Source: CF-118 sp035934385 (lineage in GTDB: Bacteria > Chloroflexota > Dormibacteria > Dormibacterales > Dormibacteraceae). From it: DNA of 64,000 nt. Positions 15,501-22,933 of the stretch are shown here, piece by piece. Where the stretch lies: contig DASYXY010000015.1 of the NCBI GenBank assembly GCA_035934385.1, positions 1 to 64,000 of the forward strand, in the 5' to 3' direction. The position numbers and the translations under genes were made by a program. The notes under the pieces were generated by a model. That model was not told where the DNA came from. It ran no database searches and saw nothing but the letters and a program-made list of their open reading frames with translations. The stretch's first letter is position 1, and every line of letters starts with the position of its first letter.

Positions 15501-17180
15501 ATGGTGCTCTTTCCGTTCCGCTACGTCTGGTGGCTGATCGGCAGCCTGCGGGCGAGGCTTGGACGGCCGCCCGACTACATCACGTTCCTGATCGAAGAGG
15601 ATATGCCCGTGCTGCCGGATCCGCCGATCCCGCAATGGCAGCGCTTCTTCCGCCGCCAACGCCTGAGCGTGCGCGAGCTCGGGCGGCGCTTTGAGGCGAT
15701 CGAAAAGGACTCCCGGATCAAGGGCGTCGTGCTTCACCTGCGACCGGTGCCGATGTCACTGGCGGTGCTGCAGGACATGCGGGAGCTGGTCACGCGCCTG
15801 CGCAAGGCCGGCAAGAGGGTGATCGCGTGGGCGCCCTTCTACACGACCGGGACGTACTACCTCGCCTGCGCCTGCGACGAGATCCTGCTGCTGCCCACTG
15901 GCATCGTCCAGCCGCTCGGGCTGTCGTCAACCGGCATGTTCCTGGCGCAAGGCCTCGCACGCGTCGGCATCCAGGCCGACTTCGTGCAGGTGTCGCCGTA
16001 CAAGACGGCGGCCGACATGCTGACGAGATCGAAGATGTCCGACGAGATGCGCGAGCAGATCCGGTGGCTATTGAAGTCGCAGCGCGATCAGCTCGTGAAG
16101 GCGATCCAGGACGGCCGCAAGCTCGAGCCCGATGCCGCCACGCAGGTCGTCGACGGCTCGCCGTACACGGACGATCAGGCGGTGGCGCACAAGGTCGTCG
16201 ACGCGGTGGCGTCCGAGGAGCAGCTGCCCCAGCGGCTCAGCAGCGGCGCGGAGGTGCGCATCGGCGACTGGGACCAGGCGCGCAAGAAGATGAGCAGGCC
16301 CGCTCCGCGGCTTCGTCTTCGCAGCTACGTGGCGATCATCCGCATCGAGGGCACGATCATCGACGGGCGTTCGGGCCGTCCGCCCGTGGCGCCTCCCGTC
16401 GAGGTTCCGATCGTGGGCGATCCGCGAGCGGGCGACCTCACGGTAGTCCAGGTAGCGCGCCAGGTCGCGGCGGACCGCAGGGCTGCCGCGGCCGTGGTTT
16501 ACATCGACTCGCGGGGCGGGTCGGCGACGGCTTCCGAGGCGATGCGGCAAGCGCTGGCGGTCGTGGCTGCCAAGAAACCGCTGGTGATCGCGATGGGACC
16601 GGTGGCCGGATCGGGCGGCTACTGGGTTGCGACTCCGGGGCGCTGGATCGTCGCGCGCCCGGGAACGCTGACCGGATCCATCGGGGTGCTGACTGGAAAG
16701 CTCGTGACCGCGGGGCTCTGGGCGAAGCTGCTGGTCAACCGCGAGACCGTCGCGGAGGGGCGCCGGGCGGTCATGGAAGGCGACGAGAAGCCGTACACGG
16801 CGGAGGAGCGGCAGATCGTGCAGGCGATGATCGATCGAACCTACGGCGTGTTCCTCGACGTGGTCGCCTCGTCGCGCGGGGTTCCCCGCACGGATGTCGA
16901 GCCCGTCGCGGGCGGCAAGGTATGGACTGGCGCCCAGGCGCTCGAACGAAAGCTGGTCGATGAGCTGGGCGGCCTGGATGCGGCGTTGGCGAAAGCACGC
17001 AGCCTCGCCGGCCTGCCGGAAACCACACCCGCGTTCGAGGTGCATCCACCGAAGCGAGCGCTAGCACCGCAGACCGTGCCCACCGCGGCTGGACTCGTCG
17101 GCTACCTGTTCGAGGGCTTGTCGATCTTCAACAGGACGCCGGTCCACGCGCTGATGGAGGTTTTGCGCACAAATACATGA
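15501..17180 (+). CDS. sppA: Signal peptide peptidase SppA, 67-kDa two-domain type
   Basis: A 559-residue member of peptidase family S49 with two tandem S49 domains (about residues 60-240 and 270-500). The double-length class has its Lys general base in the first domain and Ser nucleophile in the second: Lys168 in YKTAADML and Ser371 in VAGSGGYWVA fit this. One membrane anchor is expected near the N-terminus, although only a weakly hydrophobic segment (YVWWLIGSL) is seen. It degrades cleaved signal peptides in the membrane. The ATG at 15501 is 22 bp after isocitrate lyase, so read-through expression is possible. Confidence 0.85.
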   Translation: MVLFPFRYVWWLIGSLRARLGRPPDYITFLIEEDMPVLPDPPIPQWQRFFRRQRLSVRELGRRFEAIEKDSRIKGVVLHLRPVPMSLAVLQDMRELVTRLRKAGKRVIAWAPFYTTGTYYLACACDEILLLPTGIVQPLGLSSTGMFLAQGLARVGIQADFVQVSPYKTAADMLTRSKMSDEMREQIRWLLKSQRDQLVKAIQDGRKLEPDAATQVVDGSPYTDDQAVAHKVVDAVASEEQLPQRLSSGAEVRIGDWDQARKKMSRPAPRLRLRSYVAIIRIEGTIIDGRSGRPPVAPPVEVPIVGDPRAGDLTVVQVARQVAADRRAAAAVVYIDSRGGSATASEAMRQALAVVAAKKPLVIAMGPVAGSGGYWVATPGRWIVARPGTLTGSIGVLTGKLVTAGLWAKLLVNRETVAEGRRAVMEGDEKPYTAEERQIVQAMIDRTYGVFLDVVASSRGVPRTDVEPVAGGKVWTGAQALERKLVDELGGLDAALAKARSLAGLPETTPAFEVHPPKRALAPQTVPTAAGLVGYLFEGLSIFNRTPVHALMEVLRTNT

Positions 17181-17199
17181 AATTCGGTGCGCATAACCC

Positions 17200-17217
17200 G
17201 CGTTTGTGCACAAACGC
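17200..17217. terminator. 18-bp perfect palindrome between convergent sppA and the E1 gene
   Basis: GCGTTTGTGCACAAACGC is a perfect inverted repeat in the 49-bp spacer between two converging stop codons. It may act as a bidirectional terminator stem or be a protein-binding site; no T-tract follows on either strand. Confidence 0.4.
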
Positions 17218-17229
17218 AGGGCAACCGAG

Positions 17230-19623
17230 CTAGAAACCCAGCTCCGGGTACTGCTCCGGCCGGCGTTCGCGCATGATCTCGTAGACCCGCGAAACGATCG
17301 CCTCCCGGTTCGGCTTTGTGAAGTAGTCGCCGTCCGGGCCGTACGCCGGCCGGTTCGGTGACGCAGTCAGGGTCCGCGGCGCAGCGTCGAGCGACCACCA
17401 GCCGTTCTGCGCTTCCAGGACCTGCTGCATCATGAAAGCCGACGCGGCTCCGGGCATGTCTTCGTCGAGAAACAACACCGCGTGCGTCTTGTCGAGCGAT
17501 CGCGAAATCGTGCGCCGCACGTCAAAAGGGTTGAGCCACTGCACGTCGATGATCTCGGTCGATACGCCGAGCTCGTCGAGGTCGCGAGCCGCCTCCATCG
17601 CGATTGCGCAGCACGCGCCGTAAGTCACAACCGTCACGTCGCGGCCCTCGCGCAGCAGCTCCGGCACGCCCAGGGGCACAGTGAACTCGCCCACGTTGTC
17701 GGGGAGGCGCTCCTTCAAGCGGTATCCGTTCAGCACCTCGACCACCACCGCGGGGTTGTCGCCGCGGAAGAGCGTGTTGTAGATGCCCGCGGCCTGCGTC
17801 ATATTGCGCGGCACCGCGATGTAGATCCCCCGCAGCGCATGCAGCAGCACCGCCATCGGCGATCCCGAGTGCCAGATCCCGACCAGCCGGTGGCCCTTGG
17901 TGCGGATGATGACCGGCGCCTTCTGCCCGCCGACCGTCCGCCAGTGCAGGGTGGCCAGGTCGTCCGACGCCTCCTCCAGTGCGTAAAAGAGATAGTCGAG
18001 GTACTGGATGTCGCAGATCGGCCTGAGCCCCCGCATCGCGCTGCCGGTCGCCTGCCCCAGGATCGTGGCCTCGCGGATCCCGGTGTCGGTCAGGCGCAGC
18101 TCCCCGTACTTCGCCTGCAGACCCTCGAATACGAGGTTCACATCGCCCAGCTTCCCGATGTCCTCGCCGATCACGAAGATCCGCGGGTCGCGCGCGAAGT
18201 TCGCGTCGAAGTTGCGCAGCAGAACCATGCGGCCGTCGACCATCGGCGACGAGTCCGAGTACTCGGCCGGCACCACGGGCACGTTCAGCGGAGACTCGGT
18301 GGACACGCTGTAGACGTGCGAGTTGTATCGCTCCCGATTCTCGCGACCATAAGCCTCGACGAATCGCGCCAGCTCGTCGCGCGCCGGCGACTCGAGCCCG
18401 CGAAGCGTGGCCAGCGCCCGCGACGCCGCGCCCATGACCATCGCCCGCGTCACCTTCGAGCTCTCGGCAAGATCGGCGGCGATGGTCTGGACTTCGTGTG
18501 TGCCGGCCTTGCCCAGCAGCGCGACCAGGCGCTCCCGCTCGTCGCGGATGGGCAGCTGATACGCCTCCCACGCGAGGTCCCGCGCCGCCTCCACGGCTTC
18601 CTTGTCCGCCGCCTCCCAGCCTTCGATCTGGGACTCGCTGGCCACTCCCTGCTCGACCAGCCAGCCGCGCATCCTTGCGATGCAGTCGAAGTCTTTTTCG
18701 AACTTGAGCCTCTCCTTCGACTTGTAGCGCTCGTGGCTGCCGCTCGTCGAGTGGCCCTGCGGTTGCGTGATCTCGATGACGTGGAAGATGGCCGGCTTGT
18801 GTCCGGACCGAACACGTTCGACGCCGGCACGGTATCCGTCGACCAGGCCCACGTAGTCCCAACCGCGCAGCACGTGGATGTCGATGCCGGGCCGGTCATC
18901 GGGGATGAAACCGCGCAGCACGTCCGAGATCGAAGACTTCGTCGTGGCCATCGAGATCGGCACCGAGATGCCGTAGCCGTCGTCCCACACCGACAGCGCC
19001 AACGGCACCTGCAGCACGCCGGCGGCATTGATCGACTCCCAGAACAGCCCTTCGCTGGTCGACGCGTCCCCGATCGTCCCGAATGCGACCTCGTTGCCGC
19101 TGCTCGAGAAGCCGTCCTGCGCCGACTTCAGCTGCGGGTTGTCCCGGTACAGCTTGGAGGCGTAAGCGAGGCCGATCAGCCGCGGCATCCAGCCCGCGAC
19201 GTTGGACACATCCGCACTCGAGTTGGCCATGTCGACCTGCCGGCGGAAGTCGCCCGCTTCATCCAGGAAGCGCGTCGCGAAATGGTTGCCCATCTGCCGG
19301 CCGCCCGACGCAGGCTCGGCCTCGACGTCTGCGTTGCCGTAGAGTTGGGCGAAGAATTCGCGCACGTTGGACATTCCGGTCGCCCACATGAACGTCTGGT
19401 CGCGGTAGTAGCCCGCCCGCCAGTCGCCTGGCCGGAAGGCCTTCGCCATCGCGATGTTGGCGACTTCCTTGCCGTCGCCGAAGATCCCGAAGGTCGCGTT
19501 CCCGCGCAGGACCTCCGCGCGTCCGATGATGCTGGCGCGCCTGCTGCTGTAGGCCAGGCGGTAGTCGGCGGCGACTCTTTCAGCGGATAGGGGCAGCTTC
19601 GAGTTCGGAAGCGTCTTCGCCAG
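17230..19623 (-). CDS. Fused alpha/beta 2-oxoacid dehydrogenase E1 component (thiamine-diphosphate), CTG start
   Basis: E1 of a branched-chain 2-oxoacid or pyruvate dehydrogenase type, with alpha (about residues 20-400) and beta (about 460-797) halves in one chain. The ThDP-binding motif is the variant GDASTSEG...VWDDGYGIS; the beta half starts FDANFARDPRIFVIGEDIG. The first ATG is at 19449, but clear family sequence continues 58 residues further upstream (DYRLAYSSRRASIIGRAEVLRG and on through GDGKEVANIA), ending at a stop at 19657-19659. The only start-like codon is CTG at 19623, preceded seven bases upstream by GGAGGG. Length is then 797 residues. No E2 or E3 gene is in the window. HTH-TPR gene lies 89 bp upstream on the same strand. 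Confidence 0.85.
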   Translation of the reverse strand: MAKTLPNSKLPLSAERVAADYRLAYSSRRASIIGRAEVLRGNATFGIFGDGKEVANIAMAKAFRPGDWRAGYYRDQTFMWATGMSNVREFFAQLYGNADVEAEPASGGRQMGNHFATRFLDEAGDFRRQVDMANSSADVSNVAGWMPRLIGLAYASKLYRDNPQLKSAQDGFSSSGNEVAFGTIGDASTSEGLFWESINAAGVLQVPLALSVWDDGYGISVPISMATTKSSISDVLRGFIPDDRPGIDIHVLRGWDYVGLVDGYRAGVERVRSGHKPAIFHVIEITQPQGHSTSGSHERYKSKERLKFEKDFDCIARMRGWLVEQGVASESQIEGWEAADKEAVEAARDLAWEAYQLPIRDERERLVALLGKAGTHEVQTIAADLAESSKVTRAMVMGAASRALATLRGLESPARDELARFVEAYGRENRERYNSHVYSVSTESPLNVPVVPAEYSDSSPMVDGRMVLLRNFDANFARDPRIFVIGEDIGKLGDVNLVFEGLQAKYGELRLTDTGIREATILGQATGSAMRGLRPICDIQYLDYLFYALEEASDDLATLHWRTVGGQKAPVIIRTKGHRLVGIWHSGSPMAVLLHALRGIYIAVPRNMTQAAGIYNTLFRGDNPAVVVEVLNGYRLKERLPDNVGEFTVPLGVPELLREGRDVTVVTYGACCAIAMEAARDLDELGVSTEIIDVQWLNPFDVRRTISRSLDKTHAVLFLDEDMPGAASAFMMQQVLEAQNGWWSLDAAPRTLTASPNRPAYGPDGDYFTKPNREAIVSRVYEIMRERRPEQYPELGF

Positions 19624-19712
19624 TCGATGTCCCTCCGCGGTTTTGCTCGAAGGCCTTCAGCCTCCGCCAGACCTACAGTACCAGCCGGACGCCGAAACGA
19701 GGCCTGCGGGCG

Positions 19713-21119
19713 CTACGCCAGGTTGGCGCTGTCCGCGATCTCCTCACCGTCGCGCTGCAGGAGCCCCGGCCGGCTGGCCGCGAATGCCTTCTTCATGTGG
19801 ACGTACGCCTGTTCCATGTCGCCCCGCCGCTCCAGCACCTCGGCGTAGATCCCGTGGCAGCGGAGCAGCCGCTCGTTGAGATCGAGCTTGGCCAGCTCGG
19901 CGAACGCCACGTTGAACTCACGGTCGGTGCCGGGGTGGTCTCCCTCCCTGTCGGCCACCAGCCCGAGCCACACGTGGGCCTCGGCCACGTTCGGCCGCTC
20001 GTCGAGGCGCGTGGCCAGGTCAAGCGCCTGCTCGGCGAGCTCGCGCGCGTTGGCGTTGAAGCCCTCCTGCAGGCTCAGCTCGGACAGGCTCAGGAGCACG
20101 TGGCTGCGGCCGATCTCTGTCTCGGTCTCCTCGAACAGGCCGAGCGACCGGTCGAGGTGCTCGCGAGCCTGAGTGTGATCGCCGCGCGCCAGCATGATCA
20201 GGCCGAGGTTGTTCTCGGCGCGCGCCAGCGAAAGCCTGTCGCGTAGCACCTCGAGCAGGGCGATCGATCGGTTGGCGAAGCGCGCCGCCGCGTCCACCTG
20301 GCCGGTCTCACGGTAGGCGTCACTCAGGCCGCTGTACATGAGCGCCAGCCGGCGCAGGTCATACAGCGAGCCCGCCGCGTCGATGGCCTCCTGGTACGTG
20401 GCGATCGCTTGAGCCCAGTCCTTGTTGGCAAGGTGCACCGTGGCCAGAATCGCCAGCAACCGAGCCTCGGCAGGCTGCGGCACGGGCTTGAACCGGCGGC
20501 AGATCGCGAGCGCCCGCTCGGCCAGCTCGACCGCGCCAGGTCGCTGGGTCAGATACGCCAGCGAGGCCTGCGAGCCAAGGCACTCGGCGAGCATCAGCTG
20601 GTCGTCGATCGCCTCGAAATGAGCGCGGGCGGCGGCCAGCAGAGGTTCGGCTTCGGCGGCCTCGCCGAGGTTGAGCAGCGCCTGGGCCAGGAAGTAGCGG
20701 ATCCGGCCCAACCGGTGTGCCGAGCTGCTGCCGTCCAGCAGCTTTCGGCCAAGGGCCGCAGCGTCGGCAAACCTGCCAGCGGCGCACATCGACTCGAGTT
20801 GCAGGAGCCCTGCATGCGTTTCGTCGTTGGCGCCCCCGGGGTCAGCGAGGAAGTACTCGACGGGCTTGCCAGTGCGGCGTGCGATGTGCTCGAGAGTCGG
20901 CAGTGACGGCCGGGTGCGGCCGTTCTCGATCAGGTAGATCGCGGGGGCGGTGACGTGGCCCTTGCCGAGCTGGGCGAGACTCAGTCCCGCCTCGATTCGA
21001 GCCTGTTTGACGGCTCCTTGCTTGAGGTTCACCCCGGGGAGACGCCTGCGTGCGGTCGGTCGTGCTTCGGCCAGTTGGCTGGGCGCACCCCGACTCCGGC
21101 CTTCGCCGGTCTTGAACAC
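19713..21119 (-). CDS. HTH (XRE)-TPR transcriptional regulator, RRNPP-like architecture
   Basis: A 468-residue protein with an N-terminal XRE-type helix-turn-helix (about residues 35-92, ending RRTGKPVEYFLADPG) and about nine tetratricopeptide repeats over the rest (repeated A..YL....G and A..LGRSLGLFEE-type helices). This is the layout of peptide-sensing RRNPP regulators (Rap/NprR/PlcR/Rgg), in which TPRs bind a short re-imported peptide; many actinobacterial HTH-TPR proteins have no known ligand. A GTG at 21119 is the longest start; GTG at 21032 would remove a basic 29-residue extension. A 37-residue signal-like peptide gene lies 71 bp upstream in the same direction. Confidence 0.8.
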   Translation of the reverse strand: MFKTGEGRSRGAPSQLAEARPTARRRLPGVNLKQGAVKQARIEAGLSLAQLGKGHVTAPAIYLIENGRTRPSLPTLEHIARRTGKPVEYFLADPGGANDETHAGLLQLESMCAAGRFADAAALGRKLLDGSSSAHRLGRIRYFLAQALLNLGEAAEAEPLLAAARAHFEAIDDQLMLAECLGSQASLAYLTQRPGAVELAERALAICRRFKPVPQPAEARLLAILATVHLANKDWAQAIATYQEAIDAAGSLYDLRRLALMYSGLSDAYRETGQVDAAARFANRSIALLEVLRDRLSLARAENNLGLIMLARGDHTQAREHLDRSLGLFEETETEIGRSHVLLSLSELSLQEGFNANARELAEQALDLATRLDERPNVAEAHVWLGLVADREGDHPGTDREFNVAFAELAKLDLNERLLRCHGIYAEVLERRGDMEQAYVHMKKAFAASRPGLLQRDGEEIADSANLA

Positions 21120-21190
21120 GCGGGCAGCTTAGCTCAAATCGCTTAATGACGCCACCGCATAAGCGGCGCGGTTTGAAACGATCCTTTCAG

Positions 21191-21304
21191 CTAGGAAAAG
21201 CAGCATGGCGGTGACCCACCGGCTCCCACCGGAAGGGCCATCAGCACCATGGCCGCCAGCGTCAGGATCGTCGCGAACAGCAGACTGAAACTGAACTTGC
21301 GCAT
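21191..21304 (-). CDS. 37-residue signal-peptide-like small protein upstream of the HTH-TPR regulator
   Basis: The frame runs from ATG 21304 to TAG 21191. It starts MRKFSFSL, continues with a hydrophobic core (about residues 8-25), and has a possible signal peptidase I site after VGA (residue 28), which would release the nonapeptide GGSPPCCFS. Translation is supported by a ten-base perfect match to the anti-Shine-Dalgarno (GGAGGTGATC, ending 6 nt before the ATG). It is followed after 71 bp by the HTH-TPR gene. By analogy to Phr/NprX/PapR it may be the precursor of a signalling peptide read by that regulator; other possibilities are a small membrane peptide or a toxin-like peptide. Confidence 0.55.
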   Translation of the reverse strand: MRKFSFSLLFATILTLAAMVLMALPVGAGGSPPCCFS

Positions 21305-21347
21305 AACCTCGATCACCTCCCTTGGCGACGCAGCCGGCGCCGGCCGG

Positions 21348-21380
21348 CGTTAAGGCTATGCTTAACGGCTTTATAAAGCC
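21348..21380 (-). promoter_or_regulatory. Two adjoining palindromes upstream of the peptide/HTH-TPR genes
   Basis: CGTTAAG and CTTAACG form an inverted repeat around GCTATG (21348-21367). Directly abutting it is the perfect 14-bp palindrome GGCTTTATAAAGCC (21367-21380), whose centre could serve as a -10 (TATAAA). Both lie 44-76 bp upstream of the peptide ATG. They are candidate operators for the HTH-TPR regulator. Confidence 0.5.
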
Positions 21381-21424
21381 AGAAGAGTTTTGGCCGCGGG
21401 CGTGGTACGGATGACCCCTCCCGG

Positions 21425-21443
21425 CCCCGCGCGGAGCGCGGGG
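21425..21443 (-). terminator. Hairpin after leuA (8-bp stem, GGA/TCC loop)
   Basis: CCCCGCGC and GCGCGGGG pair around a 3-nt loop, 7 bp beyond the leuA stop codon on the minus strand. No T-tract follows. Confidence 0.45.
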
Positions 21444-21450
21444 AGGAGCG

Positions 21451-22713
21451 TTAGCCGAAGATCAGGTGACGGAGCGTGTCCGCGACGTCGTTGCCATCCC
21501 TGCGGGCCGGGCCGTCGGACGGGGCCTCGACCGCGGCCACGATCCCGTGGAGGTCGTCATCGGTGACCTCCTTTTTGGTCCCGGCGACTTCCTGGAACCG
21601 CTCCCACGCGGCGTCGTCGTTGGCGTGCGTCGTCTTCAGGCCCAGCTTGGCGAGCCGGTGGCGGAACGCGCCGCGGCTCGAGCGCGACGTCAGCACGAGC
21701 CGGGACTCGGCCAGGCCGATGTCCTCCGGCTTCATGATCTCGTAGCTCGCCGGCTCCTTGAGCACGCCGTCCTGCTGCATCGCGGCCGCGTGCGCGAACG
21801 CGTTGGCGCCGACCACCGCCTTGTTGGGCTGGACCGGGGTTCCGGTCAGCTCCGCCACCAGGCGCGAGGTGCGGGTGATCTCGGTGGTGTTCACTCCGGT
21901 CTCGAATCCGAGCCGGGCCTTGCGGACGCGCAGGAGCATCACGATCTCCTCGAGCGACGTGTTGCCTGCACGCTCGCCGATGCCGTTGACCGTGCACTCC
22001 ACCCGCCTGGCGCCGGCCATGATCCCGGCTTTGGCATTGGCGGTCGCGAGACCCAGGTCGTTGTGGCAGTGGACCGAGAACAGGGCGCGCTCCGACCCGC
22101 GTGCCCGACCGATCACCTGCTCGACGATCTCGCCGAACTCGGTCGGGACGCAGTACCCGGTCGAGTCCGCGATGTTGATGACGTTGGCGCCGAGCGCGAT
22201 CATCGTCTCGACCGACTCGACGAGATAGTCGGGGTCGGCACGGCCAGCGTCCTCCGCGGAGTACTGCACGTTTTCGCAAAGAGAGCGCGCGTAGGCGATG
22301 GCCTCGGCGCCTTTCTTGAGCACTTCCTCTCGCGACAACCCCAGCTTGCGCTCGATGTGCACGTCGGAAACGGGCACGACGACATGGATCTGCGGAGACT
22401 GAGCGTCCTTGATGGCGCGCCAGACGGCGTCGATCTCGTCTCGATCGGCCCGAGCCAGCGCAGTCACAGCGACACCACGGACCTCCCGCGCGATGCGCCG
22501 GCACGCGTCGAACTCGCCTGCCGACGAGCTCGGAAACCCCGCTTCGATGACGTCCACGCCAAGCTTCTCGAGCTGCCTGGCGATTCGCAGCTTGGCGGCG
22601 GCGTTCAGATGGAAGCCTGGCGACTGCTCGCCGTCGCGCAGCGTCGTGTCGAGAATGAAGACGCGATTCGACTCGGCACGCTGCTTGCCGTCTTTACGTT
22701 CTTTCGCGTTCAT
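21451..22713 (-). CDS. leuA: 2-isopropylmalate synthase without the C-terminal regulatory domain
   Basis: It condenses acetyl-CoA and 2-oxoisovalerate, the first step of leucine synthesis. The TIM barrel shows LDTTLRDGEQSPG (about residues 20-32), the metal ligands in SVHCHNDLG, and CTVNGIGERAGN. At 420 residues it contains the barrel and the following linker subdomains (to VTDDDLHGIVAAVEA) but stops where the roughly 120-residue leucine-binding (LeuA_dimer) domain normally begins. Homocitrate or citramalate synthase is less likely given the leuCD and attenuator context. The ATG at 22713 has a GGAGGAG Shine-Dalgarno. A BCAA-rich leader peptide and a terminator lie upstream. Confidence 0.88.
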   Translation of the reverse strand: MNAKERKDGKQRAESNRVFILDTTLRDGEQSPGFHLNAAAKLRIARQLEKLGVDVIEAGFPSSSAGEFDACRRIAREVRGVAVTALARADRDEIDAVWRAIKDAQSPQIHVVVPVSDVHIERKLGLSREEVLKKGAEAIAYARSLCENVQYSAEDAGRADPDYLVESVETMIALGANVINIADSTGYCVPTEFGEIVEQVIGRARGSERALFSVHCHNDLGLATANAKAGIMAGARRVECTVNGIGERAGNTSLEEIVMLLRVRKARLGFETGVNTTEITRTSRLVAELTGTPVQPNKAVVGANAFAHAAAMQQDGVLKEPASYEIMKPEDIGLAESRLVLTSRSSRGAFRHRLAKLGLKTTHANDDAAWERFQEVAGTKKEVTDDDLHGIVAAVEAPSDGPARRDGNDVADTLRHLIFG

Positions 22714-22736
22714 CTCGACTCCTCCGTAGAAACAAG

Positions 22737-22765
22737 AAAGCCCCCGCCTTGGGGGCGGGGGCTTT
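22737..22765 (-). terminator. Attenuator terminator upstream of leuA
   Basis: On the minus strand AAAGCCCCCGCC and GGCGGGGGCTTT form a 12-bp stem with a 5-nt loop, followed by the T-rich CTTTCTTGTTTC. It sits between the leader peptide stop and the leuA Shine-Dalgarno, which is where a transcription attenuator belongs. Confidence 0.85.
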
Positions 22766-22806
22766 GCGATCTTTCAGCTTGGCTTCAGGTCGCGCTCGCC
22801 CCCGCC
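22754..22806 (-). promoter_or_regulatory. Predicted antiterminator pairing of the leu attenuator
   Basis: The minus-strand leader contains GGCGGGGGC (plus coordinates 22798-22806) inside the leader's Ala-Gly-Ala codons. This is identical to part of the terminator's 3' arm and can pair, 9 of 9 bases, with the terminator's 5' arm GCCCCCGCC (22754-22762). The two structures exclude each other. A ribosome stalled at the Leu/Ile/Val codons upstream would leave this segment free (antitermination); a ribosome reaching the stop codon would cover it (termination). Confidence 0.7.
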
Positions 22807-22868
22807 TTCACGATGGCAAGGAGGCCGATGAGGCCGGTGAGTACCAGCGAGCGCACAGACGAGCTCAT
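22785..22868 (-). CDS. Leucine/BCAA leader peptide (attenuation control of leuA)
   Basis: A 27-residue frame from ATG 22868 to TGA 22785. Its core is LVLTGLIGLLAIV (residues 8-20); overall it has 5 Leu, 3 Val and 2 Ile, including a Leu-Leu pair, immediately before the codons that make the antiterminator strand. Leader peptides of leu/ilv operons in enterobacteria and actinobacteria have this composition. The 65-bp gap to the divergent leuC start should hold promoters for both directions. No strong Shine-Dalgarno is seen before the ATG. Confidence 0.75.
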   Translation of the reverse strand: MSSSVRSLVLTGLIGLLAIVKAGASAT

Positions 22869-22933
22869 GTCTGCGGGCAGCTTACCAGCCCCGGCGCTGA
22901 GGCGGCTTGTGATTCGAGTACAAATTCGCGCTC

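Noticed and set aside
17482..19590. 702-codon open frame on the plus strand opposite E1
   Set aside because: Low-complexity composition and no motifs; the minus strand is a clear E1 enzyme.
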